From positions 620,001-684,000 of the forward strand of contig JNJD01000006.1 in NCBI GenBank assembly GCA_000702685.1: a stretch of DNA of 64,000 bases. The letters are read 5' to 3'. This document shows positions 17,929-27,918 of this stretch, in pieces. How positions within the stretch are numbered: the first letter of the stretch is position 1; the number at the start of each line of letters is the position of its first letter. The notes beneath the pieces were generated by a model. The model had not been told where the DNA came from. It saw only the letters and a list, made by a program, of their open reading frames with translations, and searched no databases. The position numbers were made by a program, and so were the translations under genes. This stretch comes from Lachnospiraceae bacterium AC2028 (lineage in GTDB: Bacteria; Bacillota; Clostridia; Lachnospirales; Lachnospiraceae).

Positions 17929-19332
17929 TCAGATAACGCAGTCCACAGCCTCTCTTACATTGGATACTCCGATGATCTCAGCATCCTTACCGGCTGCCTT
18001 TTCGGCTTCCTTAAGTGAAGGCGCCGGAACGATCACAGTCTTGAATCCGAGTCTTACGGCTTCGGATACTCTCTGGGATACCTGGGATACGGTGCGGACT
18101 TCGCCGGAAAGGCCGACTTCGCCGAATGCGACCACGGATGCGGGAACCGCCTGGTTCTTGAAGGATGACACGATCGCAAGTACCATGGCAAGATCGAGTG
18201 CGGGCTCGGTAAGCTTCATTCCGCCTGTTAGATTCACATACGCATCGCAGTCACCTAAGTGCATTCCGCATCTCTTTTCCAGGACCGCCATGAGAAGATT
18301 GACACGGTTATAATCAACACCCGTTGCCTGTCTTCTCGGAACTCCGAGATTGGAACGGCATACAAGGCTCTGTATCTCAACGAGTATCGGCCTTGTTCCC
18401 TCCATGCTGCAGGAAACGATGCATCCCGAAGCATCAAGCGGCCTTCCGTTCAAGAGATATTCGGACGGATTGGTGACCTGAACAAGTCCCTCTCCCCTCA
18501 TCTCAAACACACCGATCTCATTGGTGGAGCCGAAACGGTTCTTGACTCCTCTTAAGATCCTGTATGAAGCATGCCTGTCACCTTCGAAGTACAGGACCGT
18601 GTCGACCATATGCTCAAGCACTCTGGGGCCGGCAACTGTACCTTCCTTGGTAACATGTCCGACGATAAATACGGATATGCCCAGAACCTTGGCAAGCTGC
18701 ATGAGCACCTGTGTGGATTCCCTTACCTGGGATACTGAGCCGGGTGCGGATGAAACCTGCTCGCTGTACATTGTCTGTATCGAATCTATGACGCATACAT
18801 CCGGGATCATCGAACGCATGACTTCGGCAACCGCATTCAGATCCGTCTCACACAAAAGCTTCATGTCTCCGGTAAATTTGCCTATCCTGTCCGCTCTCAT
18901 CTTGATCTGGGCGGCGGATTCCTCGCCGGATACATACAGAACTTTGCGTCCCGCGGCAGACATATTTCTGCACACCTGAAGAAGCAGCGTCGATTTTCCG
19001 ATTCCGGGATCGCCGCCTATAAGAGTAAGGGAGCCTTTCATGACTCCCCCTCCGAGTACTCTGTCAAGCTCTTCGATTCCCGATGATTCCCTTATGCCTT
19101 CTTCGCCGGATACATCCGCGATGGATGTTACCGATGCCGCAAACACGGAAGGCGAACCTCCCTTTGCGGCCGAGGCGATGCGGAACGAAGCGCTGGATGA
19201 ATCACCCTTTACAACCTTTTCTTCCACGAAAGTATTCCACTCGTGGCATCCTGGGCACTGCCCCATCCACTTGGCCGATTCATATCCGCAGCTCTGGCAG
19301 AAATATACGCTTGTCTGCTTTGTCTTAGCCAT
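17929..19332 (-). CDS. radA: DNA repair protein RadA/Sms
   Basis: Processes branched recombination intermediates and drives branch migration with RecA. Zinc finger CQSCGYESAKWMGQCPGC at residues 12-29; RecA-like ATPase with Walker A GGDPGIGKST (about 105-114); the RadA-specific KNRFGST (about 262-268); and a C-terminal Lon-protease-like domain. 467 residues is normal. A small unknown gene ends 5 bp upstream, and clpC lies before that, so all three may be one transcript. In Bacillus radA also follows the clpC operon, which supports the assignment. Confidence 0.97.
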   Translation of the reverse strand: MAKTKQTSVYFCQSCGYESAKWMGQCPGCHEWNTFVEEKVVKGDSSSASFRIASAAKGGSPSVFAASVTSIADVSGEEGIRESSGIEELDRVLGGGVMKGSLTLIGGDPGIGKSTLLLQVCRNMSAAGRKVLYVSGEESAAQIKMRADRIGKFTGDMKLLCETDLNAVAEVMRSMIPDVCVIDSIQTMYSEQVSSAPGSVSQVRESTQVLMQLAKVLGISVFIVGHVTKEGTVAGPRVLEHMVDTVLYFEGDRHASYRILRGVKNRFGSTNEIGVFEMRGEGLVQVTNPSEYLLNGRPLDASGCIVSCSMEGTRPILVEIQSLVCRSNLGVPRRQATGVDYNRVNLLMAVLEKRCGMHLGDCDAYVNLTGGMKLTEPALDLAMVLAIVSSFKNQAVPASVVAFGEVGLSGEVRTVSQVSQRVSEAVRLGFKTVIVPAPSLKEAEKAAGKDAEIIGVSNVREAVDCVI

Positions 19333-19337
19333 AGAGA

Positions 19338-19742
19338 TTAAGCTTTGGATACCTTTACATGAGCCTTACGGTTGCCGGACAGATCGATGGAAAGACTGAG
19401 CTTTCCGCCGAGTCCCGTCTTGACCGCACCGGTCTCGGTTCCGTCCTCTTCTATGGAATAAAGAGTGTCTTCCGCAAGTCCGAGTGTGATGGATACCGCA
19501 CCCTTACCGCTGACATCAAATTCCATTGAGTCTTCCGTCTCTTCAAATCCGGTAACGGTGGTTCCGGGAACGGATTCATATACGAAGAGACCGTTCTTCT
19601 CGAATCTGGTTATATCTTCATACGTCTTGACCTTGAGAAGATCTCCTCCGAAAGGAAAATCCTCCGCTTTGGTCTTTTCCTTGAGATGATGATCTCCGAA
19701 CGCAAGCTTTCCGCCGTCTTCCGCATAAAGTATTTCAGCCAT
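19338..19742 (-). CDS. Conserved-looking small protein between clpC and radA
   Basis: 134 residues, no signal or membrane helix. It begins MAEILYAEDGGKLAFGDHHLKEKTKAEDFPFGGD and continues as a beta-rich domain with acidic loops (EDSMEFDVSGKGAVSITLGL). I recall similar short proteins in Lachnospiraceae, sometimes carrying misleading names such as endosialidase, but I cannot assign a function. It lies 22 bp after clpC and 5 bp before radA, both with tight spacing, so it is probably part of that stress-related transcript. Confidence 0.75.
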   Translation of the reverse strand: MAEILYAEDGGKLAFGDHHLKEKTKAEDFPFGGDLLKVKTYEDITRFEKNGLFVYESVPGTTVTGFEETEDSMEFDVSGKGAVSITLGLAEDTLYSIEEDGTETGAVKTGLGGKLSLSIDLSGNRKAHVKVSKA

Positions 19743-19764
19743 TTTTTATTCTCCTCCGTTTGTT

Positions 19765-22221
19765 TTATTTCTTAGGCTTGTTAACCTTAAAACAGACTTT
19801 TCCTCCCGAGTATGAGCAGGTTACGCTGTCACCCGGTTTAACATTCTTACGCAATATCTCTTCAGCAAGAGGGTCCTCCACAACAGTGAGCATGGCTCTC
19901 TTAAGAGGTCTTGCACCCATCTTCCTGTCGGAATATTTCTCTATCAGATGATTCTTGACCGACGGAGCAAGTTTTAGATCTATATCCATCTGTTCCTTGC
20001 ATCTGTCACCGAGCTGTCTTGCGAGCAGATCGACTATATCCTTCAGATTCTCATCGCTGAGCTGGCTGAACACGACAATATCATCGATCCTGTTTATGAA
20101 CTCGGGCTTGAAGATCCTCTTTACCTCCTCCATTACGCCCGACTTCATTCTCTCATAATCCGCCTTCTCACCGCCGCCTGAAGCACCGAATCCGAGATTC
20201 TTGGGATCCACGATGCGCTGTGCTCCGGCATTGGAGGTCATGATTATGATAGTATTCTTGAACGATACCTTCCTGCCCTTCGAATCGGTCAGATGACCGT
20301 CGTCGAGAACCTGAAGAAGTATGTTGAAAACATCGGGATGAGCCTTTTCTATCTCATCGAAAAGAACAACCGAATAAGGATTGCTCCTTATCTTATCGGT
20401 CAGCTGTCCGCCCTCGGAAAATCCTACATATCCCGGAGGCGATCCGATCATCTTCGTGGTTGAGAAGCTCTCCATATATTCGGACATATCGATCCTGATC
20501 AGGGAATCCTCGGATCCGAACATAGCCTCCGCAAGTGCCTTGGAAAGCTCGGTCTTACCTACACCGGTAGGTCCGAGGAAAAGGAAAGAGCCGACCGGAC
20601 GCTTGGGATCCTTGAGACCCACACGTCCTCTCCTCATTGCCTTGGAGATGCCTTCAACGGCTTCTTCCTGACCGATGACTCTCTTATGGAGTATCGACTC
20701 GAGCTTAAGAAGCCTGTCGCTTTCTTTTTCATTGAGCTTGGTAACGGGGATCTTGGTCCACATAGCAACAACCTTGGCGATATCCTCCTCGCCTATGCTG
20801 CCCTTGCGGACGCCGGCCTGCTGCTCGCTCTTCCTGACCGCCTTCTCGTACTTTTTGATAAGTTCGTCCTGCTTGAGCTTGATCTCGCGCGCCTGAAGGA
20901 ACGCTTCCATACGGATGGAAAGTTCGATCTGTCTGTCCATCTTATTGATCTCGTCAAGCATTGCTTTATGCTTTTCGGGAACTTCCATGGTGCGCAGATG
21001 CGCACTTGCGGCCGCTTCGTCGATAAGGTCTATTGCCTTGTCGGGAAGATTCCTGTCGTTGATGTATCTTGCGGAAAGTCTTACCGCAGCATCGATAGCT
21101 TCGGAAGTTATCTCTATATTGTGATGATCCTCGTATTTATGCTTGATGCCTTCGAGGATACGGATGCTCTCCTCCTCCGTGGGTTCCTCAACCGTAACGG
21201 GCTGGAAACGTCTTTCGAGAGCGGCATCCTTCTCTACATATTTGTGATACTCGGCAACGGTGGTGGCACCGATAAGCTGAAGCTCTCCTCTTGCAAGCGA
21301 GGGCTTCATGATATTGGATGCATCGATGGAGCCTTCAGCTCCTCCCGCACCGATAAGTGTATGTATCTCATCAAGGAAAAGAATGATATTACCGTTGTCT
21401 TCAACTTCCCTTATGACACGCTTGATCCTCTCTTCGAATTCTCCGCGGTACTTGGAACCGGCTACCATTCCGGGAAGATCCAGTGTAAGGAGTCTCTTGT
21501 TCTTAACGGTATCGGGAGCTTCTCCCGATGCGATGAGCTGTGCAAGTCCCTCTACAACCGCCGTCTTACCTACACCGGGTTCACCGATGAGGCAGGGATT
21601 GTTCTTGGTCCTGCGCGACAGGATCTGGATGATCCTCTTTATCTCGTCCTTCCTTCCGATAACGGGATCGAGCTTGCCTTCGGCGGCAAGCTTGGTAAGA
21701 TCTCTGGAATACTGTCCGAGTATGGATACTTTTTCTCCGTTTTCTCCGCCGCGTGCCATCAGATCTTCACGCGCAAGTGCGGGATCCTGACCCATTGCAG
21801 CCAGAGTATCGGCATAGACCTTCATGGGATTGATGCCCATGGTGGCGAGAAGTCTTACGGCTACATTCTCACCTTCCTTGATGAGTGCAAGAAGGATATG
21901 CTCGGTTCCGACCGCTTCCGATCCGAATCTTTTGGCAAGTTTGGCAGCTTCCTCAAGTATCCCTCTGGCCCTGGGAGAATATTCTTCCCTGGATTCGATG
22001 GCGAGGGCGGTATTGAAGCTGATCATATCCCTGATCATATCGGTAAGCTTGGCGGTATCGACATTATTGGACGCAAGAACTCCGCCCGCCATACTTTCCG
22101 TATTGAGGGCAAGTCCGAGCAGGATATGTTCCGAACCGACATAACTCTGGCGAAGCTTTCTGGCCCACTTGAAAGCAATGCTCAGAGACTGTTTTGCTTT
22201 TTCAGAATAATTACCTTCCAC
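19765..22221 (-). CDS. clpC: Clp protease ATP-binding subunit ClpC
   Basis: HSP100 unfoldase that feeds substrates to ClpP. The Clp N-domain repeats cover residues 1-145, the first AAA+ module has Walker A GEPGVGKTA (about 217-225), and a coiled-coil middle domain (about 410-475) is present. The second AAA+ module has GPTGVGKTE. 818 residues is typical for ClpC. Unlike Bacillus, no ctsR-mcsA-mcsB genes precede it; a YtrA-type GntR regulator lies directly upstream (23-bp gap) with a perfect dyad before it. ClpC here is therefore probably controlled by that regulator instead of CtsR. Confidence 0.96.
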   Translation of the reverse strand: MEGNYSEKAKQSLSIAFKWARKLRQSYVGSEHILLGLALNTESMAGGVLASNNVDTAKLTDMIRDMISFNTALAIESREEYSPRARGILEEAAKLAKRFGSEAVGTEHILLALIKEGENVAVRLLATMGINPMKVYADTLAAMGQDPALAREDLMARGGENGEKVSILGQYSRDLTKLAAEGKLDPVIGRKDEIKRIIQILSRRTKNNPCLIGEPGVGKTAVVEGLAQLIASGEAPDTVKNKRLLTLDLPGMVAGSKYRGEFEERIKRVIREVEDNGNIILFLDEIHTLIGAGGAEGSIDASNIMKPSLARGELQLIGATTVAEYHKYVEKDAALERRFQPVTVEEPTEEESIRILEGIKHKYEDHHNIEITSEAIDAAVRLSARYINDRNLPDKAIDLIDEAAASAHLRTMEVPEKHKAMLDEINKMDRQIELSIRMEAFLQAREIKLKQDELIKKYEKAVRKSEQQAGVRKGSIGEEDIAKVVAMWTKIPVTKLNEKESDRLLKLESILHKRVIGQEEAVEGISKAMRRGRVGLKDPKRPVGSFLFLGPTGVGKTELSKALAEAMFGSEDSLIRIDMSEYMESFSTTKMIGSPPGYVGFSEGGQLTDKIRSNPYSVVLFDEIEKAHPDVFNILLQVLDDGHLTDSKGRKVSFKNTIIIMTSNAGAQRIVDPKNLGFGASGGGEKADYERMKSGVMEEVKRIFKPEFINRIDDIVVFSQLSDENLKDIVDLLARQLGDRCKEQMDIDLKLAPSVKNHLIEKYSDRKMGARPLKRAMLTVVEDPLAEEILRKNVKPGDSVTCSYSGGKVCFKVNKPKK

Positions 22222-22244
22222 CTTTATCTCCTGACTTATACTTC

Positions 22245-22631
22245 TTATTCTTTGGAGTGATCGGATGCATAATCATCGAATATCCGATCCACAAGCTTAT
22301 GTACATCCTCACGTGAAATATTCCTGCAGAATGCTCTTGCAATATCTACTCTGAGGCTTTCTCCCAGCTCTTCGAGCGCGATCGCTTTATCGGGATCCAC
22401 GCTTATGACGGCTCCGCGTCTTCTGTCCACTTTGACATATCCCTGCTGCCTGAGCACGGTATATGCCTTGTTGACGGTATGCATATTGATACCGATATCA
22501 TTCGCAAGCTGCCTTACGGAAGGAAGAGGATCGCCGTCATTAAGCCTCGCCGCCGCAATACCCATTATTATCTGATCGCATAACTGGCTGTATATGGCTT
22601 CATCACTGTTAAAATCTATCTCTATATACAT
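22245..22631 (-). CDS. GntR-family regulator, YtrA subfamily
   Basis: 128 residues. Begins MYIEIDFNSDEAIYSQLCDQIIMGIA and has the GntR winged helix DPLPSVRQLANDIGINMHTVNKAYTVL (about 36-63). The C-terminal effector part is short and helical, as in the YtrA subgroup. These usually repress an adjacent transporter operon; here the cotranscribed gene is clpC. A perfect inverted repeat 44 bp upstream of the start is the obvious operator, implying autoregulation. Confidence 0.93.
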   Translation of the reverse strand: MYIEIDFNSDEAIYSQLCDQIIMGIAAARLNDGDPLPSVRQLANDIGINMHTVNKAYTVLRQQGYVKVDRRRGAVISVDPDKAIALEELGESLRVDIARAFCRNISREDVHKLVDRIFDDYASDHSKE

Positions 22632-22674
22632 CTCTTCCTCCTTTCCGCAGATTTGTGGAAAATACGCCGTAAGC

Positions 22675-22695
22675 TGTTATATATAAGATATAACA
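22675..22695 (-). promoter_or_regulatory. Putative operator for the GntR/ClpC operon
   Basis: Perfect dyad TGTTATAT-N5-ATATAACA, 21 bp long, between the operon's start codon and the upstream SH3b gene. Its arm length fits a dimeric winged-helix repressor. Confidence 0.7.
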
Positions 22696-22791
22696 AATAC
22701 CCTTCCGGGTCAATCTTTACGGCCTTTATTTATCCCGTTTTATCGAAACGGGACGAACCGGATGACCGGCCGTCCCGTCTGAAGATCATGT

Positions 22792-24225
22792 TTATTTATC
22801 GTCGTCGTCCCAATTGAGGAATCCGAACTCAAATTCATCATCGTCATCATCAACGGGAGGTTTTCTGTGATGCTCCTTGACGGGAACATCAGCCTGAGGT
22901 CTGGGTCTGTGGGTTCTTCTTTCTGCCTCGGGTTCCGCGGGTGCCGCAGGTCTTGCTTCCTGAGGAGCAACTTCACGTACGGGAGCTTCGGCAGCTCTTC
23001 TCTCCTGAGGCTCGGAAGGTCTTACGGTATGTGAGCTCTGACCCTTCTGCACATCAACGGGTCTTCTCTCGCCTGCAGGTCTTACGGGTCTTTCACCGGT
23101 TCTTCCCTCGGGATTTCTTGCAGCGCCTTCAACGGGTCTTCTGCGCTCCGCGCCTTCCCTGCGGACAGGCTCTCTGTCTCTGGATGTACGCTGAACACGT
23201 CCTTCGGGAGCGGTTCTTCTTCCCTCACCGTGTCCTGCGATCCTCTTTGCTCTTTCTTTTTCGGCTTCGGCAAATGCAGCCCTGTCATCAAGATCCTTCC
23301 ACTTCATGAAGAAGAATACCGCAGCTGCGATAACAGCGATCAGAAGGATGATAACGATTATAAGTCCGGTCCTGAGGGACTTGATCTTGGCTTCCTGCTT
23401 CTGGAGAAGCTGGGTGTTGGTCTCATTGGTCTGGAAGAGATTATCGATGTTCCACTGCTGGCCCTGCTCATAATCGAGGAGGAACCATCCGTCTGCCTGT
23501 TCCTGGGTCTCCCAGCGCCTCTGAACTGTGGTCTGAACGGTCTCGGTGGTGGTGGGAAGCGGATCGGGCTGTGCATCGGATGAGGGCTCTTTGAGCTCTC
23601 CGGAAAGATTTACGAAATCGGATCTGATGTATCCGGTGGTGCTTACTCCGTCCTTGGTGAAGGTCAGATAGTACCAGGTGTTGCCGTCGGTTCCCTGCTT
23701 GGTTCCGGTTACGGAAAGTGTAAGTCCGCTTGCAGCCTTTGCAACGATCTCACTGTTGGTGGATGCGTCAGCTCTTACGTTAACGTCTGCGGTGGTAGTT
23801 CCGCTGACGGTCTCGACTACGGTGACTCCCTCGGGATTGGCCGTCGGAGTTGATGTTGTAGTGGTAGTGGTCGTGGTGTTTCCGCCTGCTGCGGGAGTGG
23901 TTCCGTCGGTGATCTCTACAAGATCGGATCTGATGTATCCGGTCCTGGTCGCATCAACGGTTATCTCATACCAGACATATCCGTCGGTTCCGTTGGTCTG
24001 GCTTCTGATCTCAACCGTATCGCCCTTTGAAAGGCTTGCGATCGCTTCGGATGAAGTGGATGCCGAAGCTCTTACGTTAGCGGTTGTGGATGTGACCTTT
24101 CCGGTGCTGTTTGCGAGAACGGTAAGTGCAAACTGCTTTCCGAAAAGAATAGCGCATGCGGCGAGCACAATGGCTGCCGTTACGACTATCTGTCTTATGA
24201 TCTCAGCTCTGTTTTTCGTTTTCAT
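22792..24225 (-). CDS. Double SH3b membrane protein with charged C-terminal tail
   Basis: 477 residues from the start at 24225; a longer frame from 24276 would overlap purD. One membrane helix (about 8-35) is followed by two bacterial SH3 domains (ANVRASASTSSEAIASLSKGD and ADVNVRADASTNSEIVAKAAS) joined by a threonine-rich linker. A second membrane helix (about 290-312, LIIVIILLIAVIAAAVFFF) leads to a long Arg/Glu/Pro-rich low-complexity tail ending in an acidic patch (DDDDDEFEFGFLNWDDDD). The SH3b domains should lie outside, facing the cell wall; the tail is cytoplasmic. Function unknown, cell-envelope sensing is plausible. It follows purD by 19 bp. Confidence 0.85.
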   Translation of the reverse strand: MKTKNRAEIIRQIVVTAAIVLAACAILFGKQFALTVLANSTGKVTSTTANVRASASTSSEAIASLSKGDTVEIRSQTNGTDGYVWYEITVDATRTGYIRSDLVEITDGTTPAAGGNTTTTTTTTSTPTANPEGVTVVETVSGTTTADVNVRADASTNSEIVAKAASGLTLSVTGTKQGTDGNTWYYLTFTKDGVSTTGYIRSDFVNLSGELKEPSSDAQPDPLPTTTETVQTTVQRRWETQEQADGWFLLDYEQGQQWNIDNLFQTNETNTQLLQKQEAKIKSLRTGLIIVIILLIAVIAAAVFFFMKWKDLDDRAAFAEAEKERAKRIAGHGEGRRTAPEGRVQRTSRDREPVRREGAERRRPVEGAARNPEGRTGERPVRPAGERRPVDVQKGQSSHTVRPSEPQERRAAEAPVREVAPQEARPAAPAEPEAERRTHRPRPQADVPVKEHHRKPPVDDDDDEFEFGFLNWDDDDK

Positions 24226-24244
24226 TTTTCCGATTACCTCCGCG

Positions 24245-25522
24245 TCATGCCTCATCGATTGCTTTACCGATGTCATGTCTCATGTATTTATTCTCAAAGC
24301 TGACCCACTCGGTTGCTTCATAAGCTTTCTTACGGGCTTCCTTAAGGTCATTACCGAGTGCCGTGATACCGAGCACTCTTCCGCCGTTAGTAACTATGCG
24401 GCCGTTTTCATCGAACTTCGTTCCCGCATGGAAGCAGAACGCATCATCCTTACCTTCAAAGTTCTCAAGACCTTCAATGGGGAATCCCTTTTCGTATTTA
24501 ACGGGATATCCGTCACTTGCAAGCACAACGCATACCGCTGCTTTGTCGGAGAACTTCAGGTCGATCTGATCGAGCTTTCCGTCTATGCAGGCCTCGAAGA
24601 CATCTATAATATCATTCTCAAGCCTGGGAAGTACTACCTGAGCCTCGGGATCGCCGAATCTTGCATTGTACTCGAGAACCCTGGGGCCCTTGGGAGTGAG
24701 CATGAGTCCGAAGAAGATTACGCCGTGGAAAGGCCTTCCCTCCGCAGCCATCGCATCGACGGTGGGCTGGAAGATATATTTCTGACAGAAGTCATCAACC
24801 TCTTTGGTATAGAAAGGGGTGGGGGAGAAATTGCCCATTCCTCCGGTATTGAGTCCGGTATCTCCGTCGCCTGCTCTCTTGTGATCCTGCGCGGAAGACA
24901 TGATCTTGACGGTCTTGCCGTCAACGAATGAAAGAACACTGACTTCGCGGCCGGTCATGAATTCTTCGATGACCATTCTGTTTCCGGCGCTTCCGAACTT
25001 CTTGTCCTCCATGATCTCCTTAACTCCGGCTTCAGCCTGGGCAAGGTCTTCACAGATGAGAACTCCCTTTCCGAGAGCAAGTCCGTCAGCCTTAAGAACA
25101 ATGGGGAAGTCAGCTTTTGTTCTGAGATATTCGAGAGCCTTCTCGGCATCGTCGAAAGTTTCGTAAGCAGCGGTGGGAATGTTGTACTTTTTCATCAGAT
25201 CCTTGGAAAAAGCCTTGCTGCCTTCCAGGATAGCTGCGTTCTTGCGGGGACCGAATGTTCTGAAGCCCGCATTTTCAAACTCATCAACAATTCCGCCTAC
25301 AAGAGGATCGTCCGGTCCTATAACCACAAAATCGATCTCTTTTTCCTTGGCGAAAGCAACGAGCTTGTCAAATTCCATCACACCGATGGGAACACACTCC
25401 GCAATAGCTGCAATTCCTGCATTTCCGGGTGCGCAATAAAGCTTGGTACATTTGGGGCTCTTTGAGATTGCACAAGCAATCGCATGCTCTCTTCCGCCAC
25501 CACCGACTAAAAGTATTTTCAT
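24245..25522 (-). CDS. purD: Phosphoribosylamine-glycine ligase
   Basis: Makes GAR from phosphoribosylamine, glycine and ATP. Starts MKILLVGGGGREHAIACAIS, the family N-terminus; ATP-grasp region includes FPIVLKADGLALGKGVLIC (about 130-148) and ARFGDPEAQVVLPRL (about 285-299). 425 residues from the start at 25522, which has AGAAAGG six bases upstream; the purN stop lies 1 base before. Last purine gene of the purE-M-N-D block. Confidence 0.97.
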   Translation of the reverse strand: MKILLVGGGGREHAIACAISKSPKCTKLYCAPGNAGIAAIAECVPIGVMEFDKLVAFAKEKEIDFVVIGPDDPLVGGIVDEFENAGFRTFGPRKNAAILEGSKAFSKDLMKKYNIPTAAYETFDDAEKALEYLRTKADFPIVLKADGLALGKGVLICEDLAQAEAGVKEIMEDKKFGSAGNRMVIEEFMTGREVSVLSFVDGKTVKIMSSAQDHKRAGDGDTGLNTGGMGNFSPTPFYTKEVDDFCQKYIFQPTVDAMAAEGRPFHGVIFFGLMLTPKGPRVLEYNARFGDPEAQVVLPRLENDIIDVFEACIDGKLDQIDLKFSDKAAVCVVLASDGYPVKYEKGFPIEGLENFEGKDDAFCFHAGTKFDENGRIVTNGGRVLGITALGNDLKEARKKAYEATEWVSFENKYMRHDIGKAIDEA

Positions 25523-25523
25523 A

Positions 25524-26150
25524 TCATGCCTTTCTGACGGCGCGGCCGTTTTCCATGACCAGGCGTCCGTTCGCAATATCATCTATAGCCTTGGGAAGCA
25601 GCTTCCATTCCGCCTCCTCCATAACTCTCCTCTGAAGAACTTCGGGAGTATCGCCGTCAAGTACTCTTACGGGGATCTGGTCGATGATGGGTCCTTCGTC
25701 CATACCCTCGTTTACGAAATGAACCGTAGCTCCGGTGATCTTAACTCCTCTCTCGAGCGCCTTCTCATGAACCTTGAGTCCGTAGAAACCTACTCCGCAA
25801 AAAGAAGGAATGAGTGAAGGATGAATGTTGATGATCCTTCCGGGATATACGCTTACCATCTCTTCCGGGATCTTTACGAGGAAACCGGCTAGGACGATAA
25901 GATCGGGTGAAAGCTCTGCAAGCTTATCAAGGAATGCCTTATGGAAATCCGCTCTTTCGGAAAACTCCTTGGGACAGATCACGAACGCGGGGATTCCTGC
26001 TGCCTTGGCTCTGTCAAGGCTCTTTACTCCGTGATTGTTGCTGATGACACCGACGATCTCGGTATTTGTTATCGAGCCGTTTGCTATGCCATCGATGATG
26101 GCCTGGAGATTGGTTCCTCCTCCGCTCACACAGACGACGATCTTCAGCAT
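25524..26150 (-). CDS. purN: Phosphoribosylglycinamide formyltransferase
   Basis: Transfers a formyl group from 10-formyl-THF to GAR. Starts [40 protein letters not shown] (about 110-127) holds the catalytic His and the usual folate-loop. 208 residues. It overlaps the end of purM by 7 bp and ends one base before the purD start. Confidence 0.97.
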   Translation of the reverse strand: MLKIVVCVSGGGTNLQAIIDGIANGSITNTEIVGVISNNHGVKSLDRAKAAGIPAFVICPKEFSERADFHKAFLDKLAELSPDLIVLAGFLVKIPEEMVSVYPGRIINIHPSLIPSFCGVGFYGLKVHEKALERGVKITGATVHFVNEGMDEGPIIDQIPVRVLDGDTPEVLQRRVMEEAEWKLLPKAIDDIANGRLVMENGRAVRKA

Positions 26151-27175
26151 AAGGTTACTCCCTTTTCACCTGCTACGCACTTTCCGACAACATAAGCCTT
26201 CTCACCGGCACCGTTTAAGATCTCTACTGCCTTCTCGGCATCCGCGGGATCGAGTGCGAGCACCATTCCAAGTCCCATGTTGTAGGTATTGTACATCATA
26301 TGCTCCTCAATTCCGCCTGTCTTTGCAAGAAGAGCGAAAATGGGGGGAATGTCATAACTGTTCTTATCGATCTGAGCGTTTATTCCGTCGGGAAGCATTC
26401 TCGGAATGTTCTCATAGAATCCGCCGCCCGTAATGTGGCTGCAGCCCTTAACCTTGACTCCGCCGTTCTTAAGAGCCTTGAGCGCCTTGACGTAGATCCT
26501 GGTGGGAGTAAGAAGCGCCTCGCCGAGCGTCTCACCGAGCTCGTCGTAATATTTGTTAAGAGACTCGGAAGTCATATCGAATACTTTTCTGATAAGTGAA
26601 AATCCGTTTGAATGGATTCCGCTTGATGCGATTCCGACAAGAGTGTCACCGTCCTTGATATCGGCTCCGGTAATGAGGTCTTTCTTATCAACCACACCTA
26701 CGGAGAATCCTGCGATGTCATATTCATCATCGGGCATCATTCCGGGATGCTCTGCGGTCTCACCGCCCACAAGAGCACACTCGCTCATCTTGCAGCCTTC
26801 GGCAACACCCTTTACGATCTCTGCGATCTTCTCGGGATAATTCTTGCCGCATGCAATGTAATCAAGGAAAAAGAGAGGCTCGCCGCCGGCACAGGCTACG
26901 TCATTGACGCACATCGCAACGCAGTCGATACCGATCGTGTCGTGCTTATCAAGGATCATCGCCGCCTTGAGCTTGGTTCCTACTCCGTCCGTTCCGGACA
27001 GAAGTACGGGTTCTTCCATACCCTTAAATGCCGCTGCGCTGAACGCTCCCGAAAATCCTCCGAGTCCGCCCATAACCTCGGGCCTGTTAGTCTCACCGAC
27101 GTATTTCTTGATGAGCTCAACGGATCTGTAACCTGCCTCAATGTCTACGCCTGCTGCCTTGTAATCAAGTGCCAT
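26144..27175 (-). CDS. purM: Phosphoribosylformylglycinamidine cyclo-ligase
   Basis: Converts FGAM to AIR. Family start [40 protein letters not shown] (about 57-73) for ATP binding, and [16 protein letters not shown] (about 245-260). 343 residues. Second gene of the purE-M-N-D operon, 23 bp after purE. Confidence 0.97.
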   Translation of the reverse strand: MALDYKAAGVDIEAGYRSVELIKKYVGETNRPEVMGGLGGFSGAFSAAAFKGMEEPVLLSGTDGVGTKLKAAMILDKHDTIGIDCVAMCVNDVACAGGEPLFFLDYIACGKNYPEKIAEIVKGVAEGCKMSECALVGGETAEHPGMMPDDEYDIAGFSVGVVDKKDLITGADIKDGDTLVGIASSGIHSNGFSLIRKVFDMTSESLNKYYDELGETLGEALLTPTRIYVKALKALKNGGVKVKGCSHITGGGFYENIPRMLPDGINAQIDKNSYDIPPIFALLAKTGGIEEHMMYNTYNMGLGMVLALDPADAEKAVEILNGAGEKAYVVGKCVAGEKGVTLC

Positions 27176-27198
27176 GATTTCCCCTTTGCTTAAAAAGT

Positions 27199-27735
27199 TT
27201 ATTTATTCTCAAGATACTTCTTGTATCCGACCTTCTGTAGTTTAGCATCTTTCTCCTGAACCTGTTTCTTAAGATCGGATGAATATTTTTTCAGCTTTGT
27301 AAGGAGCTTCTTGTCCGAAACCGCAAGGATCTTGGCCGCAAGAAGTCCGGCATTTGCTCCGCCGTTTATCGCAACGGTCGCAACAGGAATGCCCGAAGGC
27401 ATCTGTACTATCGAATAGAGCGAATCCCTTCCGCCGAGTGAAGTCGTATGCATGGGTATTCCTATGACGGGCATGGGGAATATTGCGGCACACATTCCCG
27501 GAAGATGTGCGGCCATGCCGGCACCGGCGATGATGACCTTGAATCCCTTCTTCTCCGCAGTACTTGCATACTCAAAAAAAACATCCGGCTCCCTGTGGGC
27601 CGAAATAATCGTCATCTCATAACCTATACCGAGCTTATCAAGGATCTCGGCTGCTTTTGCCATTACAGGCATATCGGAGTCGGAACCCATGACTATTCCT
27701 ACGGATGCAGGCTGTTTTTTAGCGGTTGTACTCAT
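27199..27735 (-). CDS. purE: N5-carboxyaminoimidazole ribonucleotide mutase
   Basis: Class I Pur[22 protein letters not shown] (about 13-33) holds the CO2/ribotide pocket, followed by SAHREPD and [22 protein letters not shown]. The core ends near residue 155; a lysine-rich helical extension of about 20 residues ([19 protein letters not shown]) makes it longer than usual (178 versus about 160). First gene of the block. No purK was seen in the window. A 30-bp-spaced direct repeat lies upstream. Confidence 0.95.
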   Translation of the reverse strand: MSTTAKKQPASVGIVMGSDSDMPVMAKAAEILDKLGIGYEMTIISAHREPDVFFEYASTAEKKGFKVIIAGAGMAAHLPGMCAAIFPMPVIGIPMHTTSLGGRDSLYSIVQMPSGIPVATVAINGGANAGLLAAKILAVSDKKLLTKLKKYSSDLKKQVQEKDAKLQKVGYKKYLENK

Positions 27736-27818
27736 AAAAACCTCCCGATCATTTCATTAATGAATGAAAACCACTGTTTATTGTACTAGAAGAAGTCTGG
27801 TCATGCAATATCCAAATG

Positions 27819-27861
27819 ACTATATTTAGTTACCGCGAAACCCTTTTCGACTATATTTGGT
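27819..27861. repeat. Direct repeat upstream of purE
   Basis: GACTATATTTAGT (27819-27831) and GACTATATTTGGT (27849-27861) match at 12 of 13 bases and start exactly 30 bp apart, i.e. on the same helix face. They lie 84-126 bp upstream of the purE start. A regulator-binding pair is plausible. I saw no purine-riboswitch core here. Confidence 0.6.
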
Positions 27862-27883
27862 GCCTCTTCCGGCATCTGCCGGA

Positions 27884-27911
27884 TTAAAAAACTCCGGCTT
27901 TTACGCCGGAG
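27884..27911 (-). terminator. Terminator of the DUF6142-like gene
   Basis: Minus-strand stem CTCCGGC/GCCGGAG, six-base loop, then TTTTTT; 8 bases after the stop of the upstream small membrane gene. Confidence 0.88.
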
Positions 27912-27918
27912 CATTTTC

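Noticed and set aside
20686-22260. A long open frame antisense to clpC (524 codons)
   Set aside because: It is the mirror of a strongly coding gene and has no matching protein pattern.
27736-27918. Purine riboswitch in the purE leader
   Set aside because: No three-way junction core or conserved loop pair could be found.
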